A DNA stretch of 42,643 nt from JAPXRI01 sp033813635 (GCA_033813635.1 JAPXRI010000023.1:1-42643), one strand, 5' to 3'; shown: positions 15,780 to 25,298, counted from the stretch's first letter. Numbers and translations are program-made. The notes: generated by a model not told the origin, from the sequence alone.

Positions 15780-16553
15780 ATGGTATCACGCAAATCTGTT
15801 ATAACATTCGGTATGGTAGCGATCCCGATCGCAATGTATACGGCGACCGAGGACAACGATATTCACTTCAATCAACTGCACAAGGAGGACAGCGGACGGA
15901 TCAGATATAAGAAAACCTGCGCTCACTGCGGTAAAGAACTCGGAACGGAGGATATTGTCAGGGGTTTTGAATACGACGAAGACAAATATGTGGTTGTAAC
16001 CGATGAAGAGATAGAGAAAATCAAGACGGAAAAAGAAAAATCGATTCAAATTCTTCATTTTGCGCAGTTAAACCAGATATCGCCCGTCTACTATGACAAA
16101 ACCTATCAGGCAACGCCCGAAACTGGCGGAGAAAAGGCCTTTGAACTGCTGCGTGCCGCGCTGATGGCGGAACAGAAAATCGCGATCGGCAAAACCGTGA
16201 TGGGCACTAAGGATACGCTGATGGCAATAATTCCGCGCCAGGACGGGATTCTAATCTCGACGATGTTCTACGCGGACGACGTCAAAGACCTTCAAAGAAA
16301 ATATACGCAGCCGGACATATCCGAACAGGAGCTGGAGCTGGCGAAAACGCTGATTAACGCGATGGATACGCCCTTTGATCCGTCAAAGTACAAAGACGAG
16401 TACCAGGAAAAATTAAGAGGCCTCGTCGAGAGCAAAATTTCCGGTAAAGAGGTCGTCGCGGCGGCACCCCAGGGTACCGGAAAAATCATCGACATCATGG
16501 ACGCGCTCAAGGCCAGCGTAGAAAAAGCAAAAAAAGACAGGATAACGGCGTAA
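15780..16553 (+). CDS. ku: Ku protein (bacterial non-homologous end joining)
   Basis: Ku is a ring-shaped homodimer that binds DNA double-strand ends and recruits LigD. The protein has 257 residues from ATG 15780, 9 bases after GGGAGG; longer frames upstream run into the tRNA and are not coding. Family marks are SVITFGMVAIPIAMYTATEDNDIHFNQLH at the start and a CAHCGKEL site, which bacterial Ku proteins show near residue 48. Later marks are YDKTYQATPETGGEKAFELLRAAL, IGKTVMGTKDTLMAI and LISTMFYADD. The C-terminal tail is short and basic (KASVEKAKKDR). The ligD start lies 4 bases after the stop, so the two are one operon. In spore formers this pair repairs breaks in non-replicating spores, which suits the other sporulation genes here. 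Confidence 0.95.
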   Translation: MVSRKSVITFGMVAIPIAMYTATEDNDIHFNQLHKEDSGRIRYKKTCAHCGKELGTEDIVRGFEYDEDKYVVVTDEEIEKIKTEKEKSIQILHFAQLNQISPVYYDKTYQATPETGGEKAFELLRAALMAEQKIAIGKTVMGTKDTLMAIIPRQDGILISTMFYADDVKDLQRKYTQPDISEQELELAKTLINAMDTPFDPSKYKDEYQEKLRGLVESKISGKEVVAAAPQGTGKIIDIMDALKASVEKAKKDRITA

Positions 16554-16557
16554 TGCT

Positions 16558-18999
16558 ATGACCGGGCTTGGCGAGTACAACAGAAAAAGAAATTTTAATA
16601 AGACTCCGGAGCCGGCGGGCGAAACCGCGGAGACAAAAGAAAACCTGAAATTTGTCGTGCAGCGCCACGCCGCCCGAAGGGAGCACTATGATTTCCGCCT
16701 TGAATGGGACGGCGTACTCTTAAGCTGGGCGGTGCCGAAGGGGCCGTCATACAATACCGGAGACAAGCGGCTCGCGGTGCGGGTTGAAAACCACCCTCTG
16801 GAATACCGGGATTTCGAGGGGACGATCCCGAAGGGGGAGTACGGCGGCGGAGTGGTGATGCTCTGGGACGAGGGTTTCTGGGAGCCCTACGGGGATGTCG
16901 GCGAGGGGCTTCGGGACGGCGCGCTGAAATTCGCCCTGAAAGGCCGGCGGCTCAAAGGCAAATGGGCGTTGGTCCGGCTCAAAGGAAAACAGAATGGCAC
17001 GAAGGATAACTGGCTGCTGATTAAGGAGAAGGACGAGTACACCGGAGCCGGGGACGGAATTTCCGGATTATTGACAAGCGTCAGGACCGGACGCACCATG
17101 AGCGAAATCGAGGAGGGGACGGAAGAAAAAATCACAAGAAATCCGTTCGGCGCCGCGGAGGTTCAGCTTGCGAGTCCCGCTCAGAGGATTCCAGAGGGGG
17201 AAGATTGGGTTTACGAGCTGAAATACGACGGTTACAGGATTCTGGCCTATATCGAAGGCGGAGCCGTCAGGCTGGTAAGCCGGAACGGCAACGATTATAC
17301 GGGGCGTTTTCAAAGCGTCGCGTCCTCCCTCGCCGGCTGGGCTGCCGGAAGAGCGATGGTTCTGGACGGGGAAATGACGGCTGTGGACGCACAGGGGAAG
17401 ACGGATTTTCAGGCGCTTCAGAACGAGATGAAAAAAACAGCCGGCCAAAATCTCATTTATATTGTGTTTGACCTGCTGGCGCTGGACGGGGAGGATCTCC
17501 GGGAAAAGCCGCTTGTTCAAAGAAAGCGGACCCTTGAGACGCTTTTAGACGGCGCTCCGAATAATGTCTCGTACAGCCGCCATATCGCAGGGGACGGGAG
17601 CGGGTGCTTCTTGGCTGCCTGCGAAATGGGGCTGGAGGGAATTGTAGGCAAAAAGGCTGGCTCCGTCTACAGCGGGACACGAAACGGCGACTGGATCAAG
17701 CTGAAATGCGGCAGGCGGCAGGAGTTCGTCATAGGGGGCTATACGCTTTCGGATAAAAATACGGCTGGGGTCAGCTCGCTGCTCCTCGGCGTATATGAAG
17801 GAGACGATCTGATGTATGCCGGGCGGGCGGGGAGCGGCATCGGCGAGACGGAAGCGCGTGGGCTCAGAAGTAAATTTGACAAAATCGCCAGAGACGACTC
17901 TCCGTTTAAAGACGCACCGAAGCCCAGGCAAAACGAGAGAATGATATGGCTTGAGCCAGAATTGGTCGCGGAGATTCGGTTCGCCGAGTGGACAAAGGAC
18001 AACCGGTTAAGGCAGGCAAGCTTCAAGGGCCTGCGGGCGGATAAGAGCCCGAAAGAGGTTGGAAGGGAACCGGAGGGAAACGGGGAGCCGGGCGAAAAAG
18101 CCGTGGCGGACAGGGAGGAAAGACCGGTGGAAGCAGCCGAAAACGAACTAGTTATAGCGGAGATAAAAATCACTCACCCGGATAAGGTGTTGTTTGAAGA
18201 TTCGGGGATCACGAAGGCGGATGTGGTCCGGTACTACGAAGGGGTTTCCGGCCGCATGCTCCCCTATGTCTCTCACAGAGTCTTAAGCATCGTCCGTTGT
18301 CCGCAGGGAATATCCCGGACCTGCTTTTTCAAAAAGCATCCCGGGCAGGGCGGCAGGGGCGTCGTCACGGTCCCGGTTCCCGACGGCAAGGGCGGGGCGG
18401 AAGACTACTTCTATATCGAGGATCTGGCCGGGTTGATTTCGGAGGTTCAGATGGGGACGCTGGAATTCCACACCTGGGGAAGCCGCGTGGAACAGCTTGA
18501 AAAACCTGACATGATGATATTCGATCTGGACCCGGACGAGGGGATGGACCTCGACAGGGTACGGCAGGGAGTCAGGGATCTGCAAAGCGTTCTGGCCGAG
18601 CTCTCGCTGACCTCGTACCTGAAAACCAGCGGCGGTAAAGGGTATCATGTGGTTGTCCCGTTCCGGCCGTCCGCCCCGTGGGACAGGTTTCACGATTTTG
18701 CCAAATGTGTGGCGGAGGTTATGGAGCAGAAATGGCCGGAACGCTACACGAGCAATGTCAGAAAAGAAAAAAGGACGAACAGAATATTCATCGACTGGAT
18801 ACGAAACGGCAGAGGGGCAACGAGCGTAGCCCCGTACTCGATAAGAGCGAGAAAAGGGGCAAAAGTGTCGATGCCGATAGCCTGGGATGAGCTTGACGAG
18901 GTCGCGCCCGACGGCGTGGATATGGAGAGCGCTCTCGGGAGAATTAAAAAAGCCGACCCGTGGGGGGATTTTTTCGGGACAGGCCAGCAGCTGAAATAG
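16558..18999 (+). CDS. ligD: ATP-dependent DNA ligase LigD, three-domain (phosphoesterase-ligase-polymerase)
   Basis: The protein has 813 residues and follows ku by 4 bases. Residues about 25-175 are the 3'-phosphoesterase domain (VVQRHAARREHYDFRLEWDG, GTIPKGEYGGGVV). Residues about 200-500 are the ATP-dependent ligase: the nucleotidyl Lys is K222 in YELKYDGYR, followed by VLDGEMTA, EGIVGKKAGSVYSGTRNGDWIKLK and an OB fold. A charged linker (about 500-540, rich in Glu/Gly/Lys) joins the C-terminal primase-like polymerase (THPDKVLFEDSGITKADVVRYYE, PQGISRTCFFKKHPG, FDLDPDEGMDLDRV, TSGGKGYHVVVPF). The domain order is phosphoesterase-ligase-polymerase, as in Pseudomonas, not polymerase-first as in Mycobacterium. 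All catalytic motifs look intact. Confidence 0.95.
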   Translation: MTGLGEYNRKRNFNKTPEPAGETAETKENLKFVVQRHAARREHYDFRLEWDGVLLSWAVPKGPSYNTGDKRLAVRVENHPLEYRDFEGTIPKGEYGGGVVMLWDEGFWEPYGDVGEGLRDGALKFALKGRRLKGKWALVRLKGKQNGTKDNWLLIKEKDEYTGAGDGISGLLTSVRTGRTMSEIEEGTEEKITRNPFGAAEVQLASPAQRIPEGEDWVYELKYDGYRILAYIEGGAVRLVSRNGNDYTGRFQSVASSLAGWAAGRAMVLDGEMTAVDAQGKTDFQALQNEMKKTAGQNLIYIVFDLLALDGEDLREKPLVQRKRTLETLLDGAPNNVSYSRHIAGDGSGCFLAACEMGLEGIVGKKAGSVYSGTRNGDWIKLKCGRRQEFVIGGYTLSDKNTAGVSSLLLGVYEGDDLMYAGRAGSGIGETEARGLRSKFDKIARDDSPFKDAPKPRQNERMIWLEPELVAEIRFAEWTKDNRLRQASFKGLRADKSPKEVGREPEGNGEPGEKAVADREERPVEAAENELVIAEIKITHPDKVLFEDSGITKADVVRYYEGVSGRMLPYVSHRVLSIVRCPQGISRTCFFKKHPGQGGRGVVTVPVPDGKGGAEDYFYIEDLAGLISEVQMGTLEFHTWGSRVEQLEKPDMMIFDLDPDEGMDLDRVRQGVRDLQSVLAELSLTSYLKTSGGKGYHVVVPFRPSAPWDRFHDFAKCVAEVMEQKWPERYTSNVRKEKRTNRIFIDWIRNGRGATSVAPYSIRARKGAKVSMPIAWDELDEVAPDGVDMESALGRIKKADPWGDFFGTGQQLK

Positions 19000-19039
19000 A
19001 AGCGGGCATATTGCCTTAAAATCCGCATAGCCCAAAGAA

Positions 19040-19080
19040 AAACTGCAGCTTAGCATTGCGCTTTGCTGCAGCTGTTTTAT
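19040..19080. terminator. Bidirectional terminator after ligD
   Basis: CTGCAGC (19043-19049) pairs with GCTGCAG (19065-19071), with AAAAA before and TGTTTTA after. It lies between convergent ligD and the short minus-strand gene. Confidence 0.6.
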
Positions 19081-19084
19081 AGAA

Positions 19085-19243
19085 TTATGACTTGTTGAAC
19101 GAGACCCAATCTCTCCCGGCCTCTACGGCGTCGTCGGTGAGCTGTGCTTTATTGGTGTCCTCGTCCCGGTGGTCCGCGCTTACCCGTGCACAGTTGATAA
19201 AAAGAGGAATATATTTCTTTTTGAATGTCTTGAAGCGCTTCAT
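19085..19243 (-). CDS. Short conserved protein of 52 residues, possibly spore-associated
   Basis: The minus-strand frame reads MKRFKTFKKKYIPLFINCARVSADHRDEDTNKAQLTDDAVEAGRDWVSFNKS, shown here only as its landmarks: a basic N-terminus, SADHRDEDTNKAQLTDDAV in the middle and AGRDWVSFNK at the end. GAGGAG lies 9 bases before ATG 19243. An in-frame ATG at 19252 is the alternative. The pattern L-(T/D)-D-(D/E)-A-V-x-x-(A/G)-(K/R)-(D/E)-W-V-x-x-N recurs in short proteins of Clostridia, some found on spores; I give this from memory and with caution. The frame on the opposite strand is an uncoded shadow. Confidence 0.6.
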   Translation of the reverse strand: MKRFKTFKKKYIPLFINCARVSADHRDEDTNKAQLTDDAVEAGRDWVSFNKS

Positions 19244-19407
19244 CAGCGTCATCTCCTCTCCATTCTTATTTTTTACCGTTTCGCGCGCCGTATTCTCAAG
19301 CTGCGAATTATTGTCATGACGGCAGCTCCCGGGTCATATAATCGTAACGTAATAAGTCAAGCGTGTAGCGGATAAGCGGAGCCATTCCCGTTGAAAGGAA
19401 CGTCAAT

Positions 19408-20196
19408 ATGAAAAAGCTTGCAAAAATATTAAAATTGCAGTATATGCCGCGGATTTACGTAATCTGCGGCGTACTCTCGCTCTGTATACTGGCGCTCGCG
19501 CTCGGATACAGCGCCGGCACGCAGGAGGTCTCCGGCAAATTCCGCGAGCTCCCGATATACAACGTAAAGCGGGACGACAAAGTCGTCGCGCTGAGCTTCG
19601 ACGCGGCCTGGGGAAACGAACAGACCCAGGCGCTGATCGATATCCTGGCGGAGTACAATGTGAAGACGACGTTTTTCGTTGTCGGGGAGTGGGTGGATAA
19701 ATTTCCGGAGTCCGTAGCCGCGCTGCACAGCGCCGGACACGAGGTCATGAACCATTCGGATACTCACCCGCATATGACGTCCCTTTCTCAAAGCGAGATG
19801 CAAAAGCAGATCGAGGAATGCAACAGAAAAATCGCAGCGTTAACCGGCGTTGCGCCGAAGCTTTTCCGCCCGCCGTACGGAGACTACAACAACAATCTGA
19901 TTCTGACGCTTAAGGGCATGGGGATGTACACAATACAGTGGAATATCGACAGCCTCGACTGGAAGGATCTGACTCCCCAGCAGATGATTGCGCGCATCAT
20001 TCCGAAAGTAACTCCTGGCTCAATCATTCTGTTCCACAACGGCGGAAAATATACGCCGGACGTGCTGCCGTCCATTCTGGGTACGCTTCAAAAGGACGGA
20101 TACAAAATCGTAAAGGTCTCGGAAATCATCTACTACGACAACTATATTATCGACCACACGGGAATGCAGATATTGCAGACGGCGACGGGCGGTTAG
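19408..20196 (+). CDS. pdaB: Polysaccharide deacetylase, PdaB family (sporulation)
   Basis: The protein has 262 residues with one N-terminal membrane anchor (about 16-36) and an extracytoplasmic NodB-fold domain. Motifs: SFDAAWG (Asp65; the second Asp of the usual DDG motif is Ala, as is common in PdaB/YlxY proteins), HSDTHPH as metal site, RPPYGDYN, DSLDWKDL and LFHNGG. PdaB is needed for spore maintenance in Bacillus and is made in the mother cell or forespore; its substrate is a peptidoglycan or related polysaccharide. AAAGGAAC precedes ATG. A CATATAAT sequence at 19335-19342 is a possible -10 box, either for SigA or a sporulation sigma; no clear -35 is seen. Lies alone between ligD and hprK. 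Confidence 0.88.
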   Translation: MKKLAKILKLQYMPRIYVICGVLSLCILALALGYSAGTQEVSGKFRELPIYNVKRDDKVVALSFDAAWGNEQTQALIDILAEYNVKTTFFVVGEWVDKFPESVAALHSAGHEVMNHSDTHPHMTSLSQSEMQKQIEECNRKIAALTGVAPKLFRPPYGDYNNNLILTLKGMGMYTIQWNIDSLDWKDLTPQQMIARIIPKVTPGSIILFHNGGKYTPDVLPSILGTLQKDGYKIVKVSEIIYYDNYIIDHTGMQILQTATGG

Positions 20197-20211
20197 CTTC
20201 CGACCGAAAAA

Positions 20212-20240
20212 TTGCAATGAGCGTCATAAAATGGTATAAT
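20212..20240 (+). promoter_or_regulatory. SigA promoter of the hprK-dgt-dnaG-rpoD run
   Basis: TTGCAA (20212-20217), 17 bases, TATAAT (20235-20240), 86 bases before hprK. Confidence 0.7.
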
Positions 20241-20325
20241 AATAGAAGGATTATGCCTTGTATTATATACCATTTGTTTTTTTGCTTATGAAAGCGATTA
20301 ATCCGCTTTAAGGGGGATTTGAAAG

Positions 20326-21270
20326 ATGAATAAGGAGCTGTATTCGATTTCGCTCGGCGAACTGATAGACGAGTTTGATTTTGCCGTCGCTAACGGGCCG
20401 GAGGGCTATAGGGACATCCTTATCTATTCCGACGATGTTAACAGGTGCGGCCTTCAGCTTGCCGGATTTTACGATTTTTTTGACAATGAGCGCCTGCAGA
20501 TGATCGGAAAGGTGGAGACAACTTTTCTTTCACAGTTTTCCCACGAAAAAAGGCTTGAGAGCTTTGACAAGCTTTTCTCTACCAATATACCGGCGCTGAT
20601 AATCACGCGCAACATCGAGCCGTACCCGGAATGCATCGAGATGGCAAAAAAGCACAACACCACCGTTTTAAGGACGGCTGAGGACACCTCGTCGACGCTC
20701 GCCTCGATCCTGTCCTCGCTCAAGGTGCATCTTGCCCCGAGGCTCACGTGCCACGGAGTGCTTGTGGAGGTCTACGGCGAGGGGATACTGCTTTTAGGCG
20801 ACAGCGGCGTCGGTAAAAGTGAGACGGCCATCGAGCTTGTAAAACGCGGACACCGCATGATCGCGGACGACGCGGTTGAGATAAAGAAGGTGTCAAACAA
20901 GACGCTTGTGGGCTCGGCCCCGGAGATCATAAGACATTTTGTGGAGCTGCGGGGCATCGGCGTCGTCGACGTAATGCGGCTTTTCGGCATGGGTTCGGTC
21001 AAGCCGACGGAAAAAATTGACCTGATTATCAATCTCGAGCCGTGGCAGTCCGGAAAAATCTACGACAGATTCGGAGAAGAGACGAAATATACGAATTTCA
21101 TGGGGATAAACATCCCGTCCCTCGTGATTCCGGTGAAGCCGGGCCGAAACCTTGCGATCATCATCGAGGTCGCCGCGATGAACAACAGGAACAAAAAGCT
21201 CGGCTATAACGCCGCGCAGGAGCTGACCGAGCGGCTCAACATGAAAATGGGGCTCGACGTAAAAGACTAA
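20326..21270 (+). CDS. hprK: HPr kinase/phosphorylase
   Basis: This bifunctional enzyme phosphorylates and dephosphorylates Ser46 of HPr, the key carbon catabolite signal of Firmicutes. The protein has 314 residues. The N-terminal half is the regulatory domain. Walker A is GDSGVGKS near 158-165 and is followed by ETAIELVKRGHRMIADDAV. The HprK signature is LRGIGVVDVMRLFGMGSVK. The C-terminal helix region is NNRNKKLGYNAAQELTERL. AAGGGGGA lies about 10 bases before ATG. It starts a same-strand run that continues through dgt, dnaG and rpoD. Confidence 0.96.
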   Translation: MNKELYSISLGELIDEFDFAVANGPEGYRDILIYSDDVNRCGLQLAGFYDFFDNERLQMIGKVETTFLSQFSHEKRLESFDKLFSTNIPALIITRNIEPYPECIEMAKKHNTTVLRTAEDTSSTLASILSSLKVHLAPRLTCHGVLVEVYGEGILLLGDSGVGKSETAIELVKRGHRMIADDAVEIKKVSNKTLVGSAPEIIRHFVELRGIGVVDVMRLFGMGSVKPTEKIDLIINLEPWQSGKIYDRFGEETKYTNFMGINIPSLVIPVKPGRNLAIIIEVAAMNNRNKKLGYNAAQELTERLNMKMGLDVKD

Positions 21271-21354
21271 AAAATATTTCTCGCGAAAAAGAGGAAATCG
21301 GAGCGGGAATGCGTATATTATCTTTTGAATGGGACAAGGAGGAAGGTAGGAAGC

Positions 21355-22389
21355 GTGGCGACGGATATTACAAACGACGTCATCAGAAAAAAGCTTGAGG
21401 CGCGCGAGCATCAGATCTGTTGTCCTTACGCGGCATTTTCGGACAGGTCCTTCGGTCGTGACGCTCCCGAACCCGAGTGCGCGGTGCGGACATGCTTCCA
21501 GCGGGACCGCGACAGGCTTCTGCACTGCAAAGCGTTCCGCAGACTAAAGCACAAGACCCAGGTTTTTCTCTCGCCGGACGGGGACCATTACCGCACGAGG
21601 CTTACCCACACCCTCGAGGTCTCGCAGATTTCGAGGACTATCGCTCGGGCGCTGGGGCTTAACGAGGACCTGACGGAGGCGATTGCCCTCGGCCACGACC
21701 TCGGCCACACGCCCTTCGGCCACGCCGGCGAACGGGCGCTCTCGGAAATATCCGGCCTCTGCTTCAAGCACAACGAGAACAGCGTCCGCATCGTGGAGGT
21801 GCTCGAAAACGGCGGGAAGGGCCTGAACCTCTGCGCCGAGGTCAAAAACGGCATACTGTGCCACACCGGCGAAAGGCACGCGGAGACATTTGAGGGCATC
21901 CTGGTCGCGCTGTGCGACCGGATCGCGTATATCAACCACGACATTGACGACGCGATACGCGCCGGCATTCTGAAAGAGAGCGACATTCCGCCCGAGATCA
22001 GCGAATGTCTGGGATGGGTTACGCACGACAGGCTCAACACGATGATCCTCGACGTGATAGCGAACAGCGGCGAAGTAAAAGGGGGCTTTACGATAACGAT
22101 GTCGCCGGACGTGGGCGCGGCGACAAACCGGCTCCGGGATTTTTTATTTGAAAGGGTGTATAAAAACCCCGTCGCCAAGAGCGAGGAGTCAAAATCCAAG
22201 CTGATACTTGGCGAGCTCTACAAATACTACGAACAGCATATTGAGGTCCTGCCGGAGCTTTACAGCGGTATGCTATCGAGTACGTCGCTGCCCCGGGTTC
22301 TCTGCGACTTTATATCGAGCATGTCGGACAGATATGCCGTAGAGGCGTTTAAGGATATCTATATACCGAAGAGCTGGCATGTCCTGTAA
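21355..22389 (+). CDS. dgt: dGTP triphosphohydrolase-like HD protein
   Basis: Members cleave dNTPs to nucleoside and triphosphate. The start is GTG 21355 (344 residues): AAGG at 21343-21346 gives 8-base spacing, with a stronger AAGGAGG further upstream. The frame extends to a TTG at 21325 with no ribosome site. HD-domain residues: KHKTQVFLSPDGDHYRTRLTHTLEV with the first His, GHDLGHTPFGHAGE with the HD pair, and KHNENSVRI later. It lies 12 bases before dnaG. The order dgt-dnaG-rpoD is widespread in Clostridia and couples dNTP pool control to priming. Confidence 0.93.
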   Translation: MATDITNDVIRKKLEAREHQICCPYAAFSDRSFGRDAPEPECAVRTCFQRDRDRLLHCKAFRRLKHKTQVFLSPDGDHYRTRLTHTLEVSQISRTIARALGLNEDLTEAIALGHDLGHTPFGHAGERALSEISGLCFKHNENSVRIVEVLENGGKGLNLCAEVKNGILCHTGERHAETFEGILVALCDRIAYINHDIDDAIRAGILKESDIPPEISECLGWVTHDRLNTMILDVIANSGEVKGGFTITMSPDVGAATNRLRDFLFERVYKNPVAKSEESKSKLILGELYKYYEQHIEVLPELYSGMLSSTSLPRVLCDFISSMSDRYAVEAFKDIYIPKSWHVL

Positions 22390-22401
22390 AACGGAGGAAG
22401 C

Positions 22402-24162
22402 ATGGCGAGGTTTGACGATTATTTTATTGACGAGCTCACGTCCCGTGCCGACATCGTCGACGTGGTTTCTAGATATGCCCAGCTGACGCGGAAGGGAGAC
22501 CGTCTTTGGGCGCTGTGCCCGTTTCACGGCGAAAAAACGCCGTCCTTTACGGTATCCCCGGAAAAGCAGCTTTACTATTGCTTCGGCTGCGGCAAGGGCG
22601 GCGGCGTGATCAACTTCATCATGGAGATTGAGCGGCTTGACTTTTCCGAGGCGGTCGAGTTTCTCGCCGGCATGTTCAATATGGAGCTGCCCGACAGAGC
22701 GACGGAAAAAGCCGCGAATTACAGGAAGAGGCTCCTGGAGATCAACCGGGAGGCCGCTCTGTTCTACCATAAAAATCTCTCCCTCCCGGAGGGGCGCAGA
22801 GCGGTCGAGTACATAAAAAAGAGAGCGCTGCTGCCGGCGACGGTGGCGCGGTTCGGAATAGGCGCCGCACCGGACGGTTGGGACGGGCTCTGCAAATACC
22901 TGAAGTCCCGGGGGTATTCGCAAAACGAGATTATAGAGGCCGGGCTCGCGCGCCGCGGCAAAAACGGCGGAATCTACGATGTTTTCAGAGACAGGCTGAT
23001 GTTTCCGATTATCGACGCGAAAAACAACGTGCTCGCCTTCGGAGGGAGAGTGCTGGAGGGTGACGGCGGCGGGCAGAAATATCTGAACACCGGGAACACG
23101 CCGATTTATTCAAAAAAAGACAACCTTTTCGCGTACAACATAGCGAAAAAATCAAAATCTGATAAAATCATTCTCGTTGAAGGGTATATGGACGCGGTTT
23201 CGCTGCACCAGGCGGGCTTCGATTACACGGTTGCGTCCCTCGGCACCGCGCTGACCCCAGAGCAGGCGCGGCTGATGGCTAAGACGGCCAAAGAGGTGAT
23301 CATCGCCTACGACACCGATAAGGCGGGTACTGCGGCGACGGAGCGTGCGGTATCGATGCTCACCGACAGCGGACTGACCGTGAAAATACTCCGCGTTCCC
23401 GGGAAGAAGGACCCGGACGAGTTTATCAGGCAGTACGGCGCGGAGGAGTTCGCGCGCGTCCTTGAAAAATCGGAAGAGCAGATGGACTACAGACTCGCCG
23501 CGCTCAAGAAGGGTCTTGACCTGACCAACGACGAGGACAGGATAAAATATATCAAGGCCTCGGCCGAGCTCCTCTCCTCGCTGAGAAACAGGATCGCGCT
23601 TGAGGTTTACGCCGGCCGCGTCGCCGAGGAGACCGGGGTCAACCGCGACACGGTGATAGCCGAGGCCGAGCGGATAAAGAAAGCGGAGAGCAGAGCCGAG
23701 ATGAAAAAACAGCACCGTGCGGACATTAACCCGGACAGGCTGATTCAGCCGCCGAGGGACAGCGGCGTGAGATATGAAAACCCGGCGGCCGCGAGAGCGG
23801 AGGAGAGCCTGATTTCGCTGATTACGCGGTATCCCGAAATGGCTAAAAAGATAAAAAATCGAATTTCGGACAAGGATTTTACGTCAAAAAATCTCGGCGG
23901 AATATTTTCCGTAATTTTGAAAAAAATAGAAGCGGGTGTGCAGCTGAACCCAAATATTTTAGCAAATGAGCTTTCAGACGAAGATATGCGGCTTTACAGT
24001 AAGGTTATTTCCTCAAACAGACCGCATGTTCAGCCGGAGCGGGAGCTGGAGGATTTGTGCGAGCTGATTCTATCCGGCAGGAACGACGGGGCGGGCGAGG
24101 ACCCGCTGCTGAAGATCAGAGAAATCAAGAGAAAACGCGGGACGGAGGATATTGATGGATAA
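22402..24162 (+). CDS. dnaG: DNA primase
   Basis: DnaG makes RNA primers for replication. The protein has 586 residues. The CHC2 zinc site is Cys39, His42, Cys60 and Cys63 (LCPFHGEKTPSF...LYYCFGCGKGGG). The primase core follows, with the Toprim motifs LVEGYMDAVSLHQAGF and AYDTDKAG near 255-310. The helicase-binding C-terminal domain starts at about 450 and is diverged. ACGGAGGA lies 8 bases before ATG. The last 8 bases overlap rpoD, so the two are translationally coupled. Confidence 0.97.
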   Translation: MARFDDYFIDELTSRADIVDVVSRYAQLTRKGDRLWALCPFHGEKTPSFTVSPEKQLYYCFGCGKGGGVINFIMEIERLDFSEAVEFLAGMFNMELPDRATEKAANYRKRLLEINREAALFYHKNLSLPEGRRAVEYIKKRALLPATVARFGIGAAPDGWDGLCKYLKSRGYSQNEIIEAGLARRGKNGGIYDVFRDRLMFPIIDAKNNVLAFGGRVLEGDGGGQKYLNTGNTPIYSKKDNLFAYNIAKKSKSDKIILVEGYMDAVSLHQAGFDYTVASLGTALTPEQARLMAKTAKEVIIAYDTDKAGTAATERAVSMLTDSGLTVKILRVPGKKDPDEFIRQYGAEEFARVLEKSEEQMDYRLAALKKGLDLTNDEDRIKYIKASAELLSSLRNRIALEVYAGRVAEETGVNRDTVIAEAERIKKAESRAEMKKQHRADINPDRLIQPPRDSGVRYENPAAARAEESLISLITRYPEMAKKIKNRISDKDFTSKNLGGIFSVILKKIEAGVQLNPNILANELSDEDMRLYSKVISSNRPHVQPERELEDLCELILSGRNDGAGEDPLLKIREIKRKRGTEDIDG

Positions 24163-25261
24163 CGAAAACAAAGCAGGTGTGATAAGGGATATCATCGAAC
24201 AGGGGAAAAAGCAGGGCAAGCTGAACTACAAGGATGTATCCGAAATACTCGAGGAGAATAATTTTGACAACGAGCAGATCGATAAATTCTTCGACAGCCT
24301 GGAGAATTACGGTATAGAGCTCCAGGTTGACTATGTGGACGAGCCGGAGATTCTGGAGGAGCCCGCCGAGCTGGACGAGCTTGAAGAAATCCCCCCGGAG
24401 GAACTGACGGACGCTTCGCTGATGGAGAACCTCGCGATAGACGACCATGTCAGGATGTATCTGAAGGAAATCGGCAAGGTCGACCTCTTGTCCAGCGATG
24501 ACGAGGTAGAGCTGGCGCATAAGATGGCCGAGGGCGACGCCGAGGCGAAGAAAAAGCTGGTAGAAGCCAACCTGCGACTTGTGGTCAGTATCGCAAAGAG
24601 GTATATGGGCAGGGGGATGCACTTTCTGGACCTGATCCAGGAGGGGAATCTGGGGCTGATCAAGGCGGTGGAAAAATTCGACCATACCAAGGGCTATAAG
24701 TTTTCAACCTACGCCACATGGTGGATAAGACAGGCGATTACCCGCGCCATTGCGGACCAGGCCAGGACGATCAGAATACCCGTCCACATGGTGGAGACGA
24801 TTAACAAGGTAGTCAGGGTATCCCGCCAGCTGCTCCAGGAACTGGGACATGACCCTTCCCCTGAGGAGATTGCCGAGGAGATGGGGATGAGCGTGGAGAA
24901 GGTCCGGGAGATTATGAAAATCGCTCAGGACCCGGTGTCCCTCGAAACGCCGATCGGCGAGGAGGAGGACAGCCATCTCGGCGACTTTATTCCGGACGAT
25001 GACGTACCGGAGCCGGCAGAGGCTGCGAGCTACATGCTTTTAAAGGAACAGCTGATGGACGTGCTCAAAACGCTGACGCCGCGGGAGGAAAAGGTTCTCA
25101 AGCTCCGCTTCGGCCTTGAGGACGGGCGCACGCGAACCCTTGAGGAGGTTGGCAAGGAGTTCAACGTAACCCGGGAGCGTATCCGCCAGATCGAGGCAAA
25201 GGCTTTAAGAAAGCTCCGCCATCCGAGCCGCTCCAAGAGACTGAAAGACTTTCTCAATTGA
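24155..25261 (+). CDS. rpoD: RNA polymerase primary sigma factor SigA
   Basis: The housekeeping sigma factor, 368 residues from ATG 24155 with GGAGG 7 bases before. A TTG at 24152 is a weaker option. Region 1.1 is present (residues about 1-80: IIEQGKKQGKLNYKDVSEIL). Region 1.2 is DDHVRMYLKEIGKVDLL. Region 2 holds ANLRLVVSIAKRYMGRG and KFSTYATWWIRQAITRAI (regions 2.3-2.4). Region 3 is RIPVHMVETINK, and region 4.2 ends with TLEEVGKEFNVTRERIRQIE as the -35 reading helix. It fits the TTGACA/TATAAT promoters seen across this window. Confidence 0.98.
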   Translation: MDNENKAGVIRDIIEQGKKQGKLNYKDVSEILEENNFDNEQIDKFFDSLENYGIELQVDYVDEPEILEEPAELDELEEIPPEELTDASLMENLAIDDHVRMYLKEIGKVDLLSSDDEVELAHKMAEGDAEAKKKLVEANLRLVVSIAKRYMGRGMHFLDLIQEGNLGLIKAVEKFDHTKGYKFSTYATWWIRQAITRAIADQARTIRIPVHMVETINKVVRVSRQLLQELGHDPSPEEIAEEMGMSVEKVREIMKIAQDPVSLETPIGEEEDSHLGDFIPDDDVPEPAEAASYMLLKEQLMDVLKTLTPREEKVLKLRFGLEDGRTRTLEEVGKEFNVTRERIRQIEAKALRKLRHPSRSKRLKDFLN

Positions 25262-25298
25262 TTAAAAATATAAGTAAAACTGAAGGGAGCAAATGCTG

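Noticed and set aside
18283..19056. Open frame of 257 codons on the minus strand
   Set aside because: Antisense to the LigD polymerase domain; shadow.
19092..19319. 75-codon plus-strand frame
   Set aside because: Starts at a TTG without a ribosome site and is antisense to the short minus-strand gene, which has a better ribosome site and family-like motifs.
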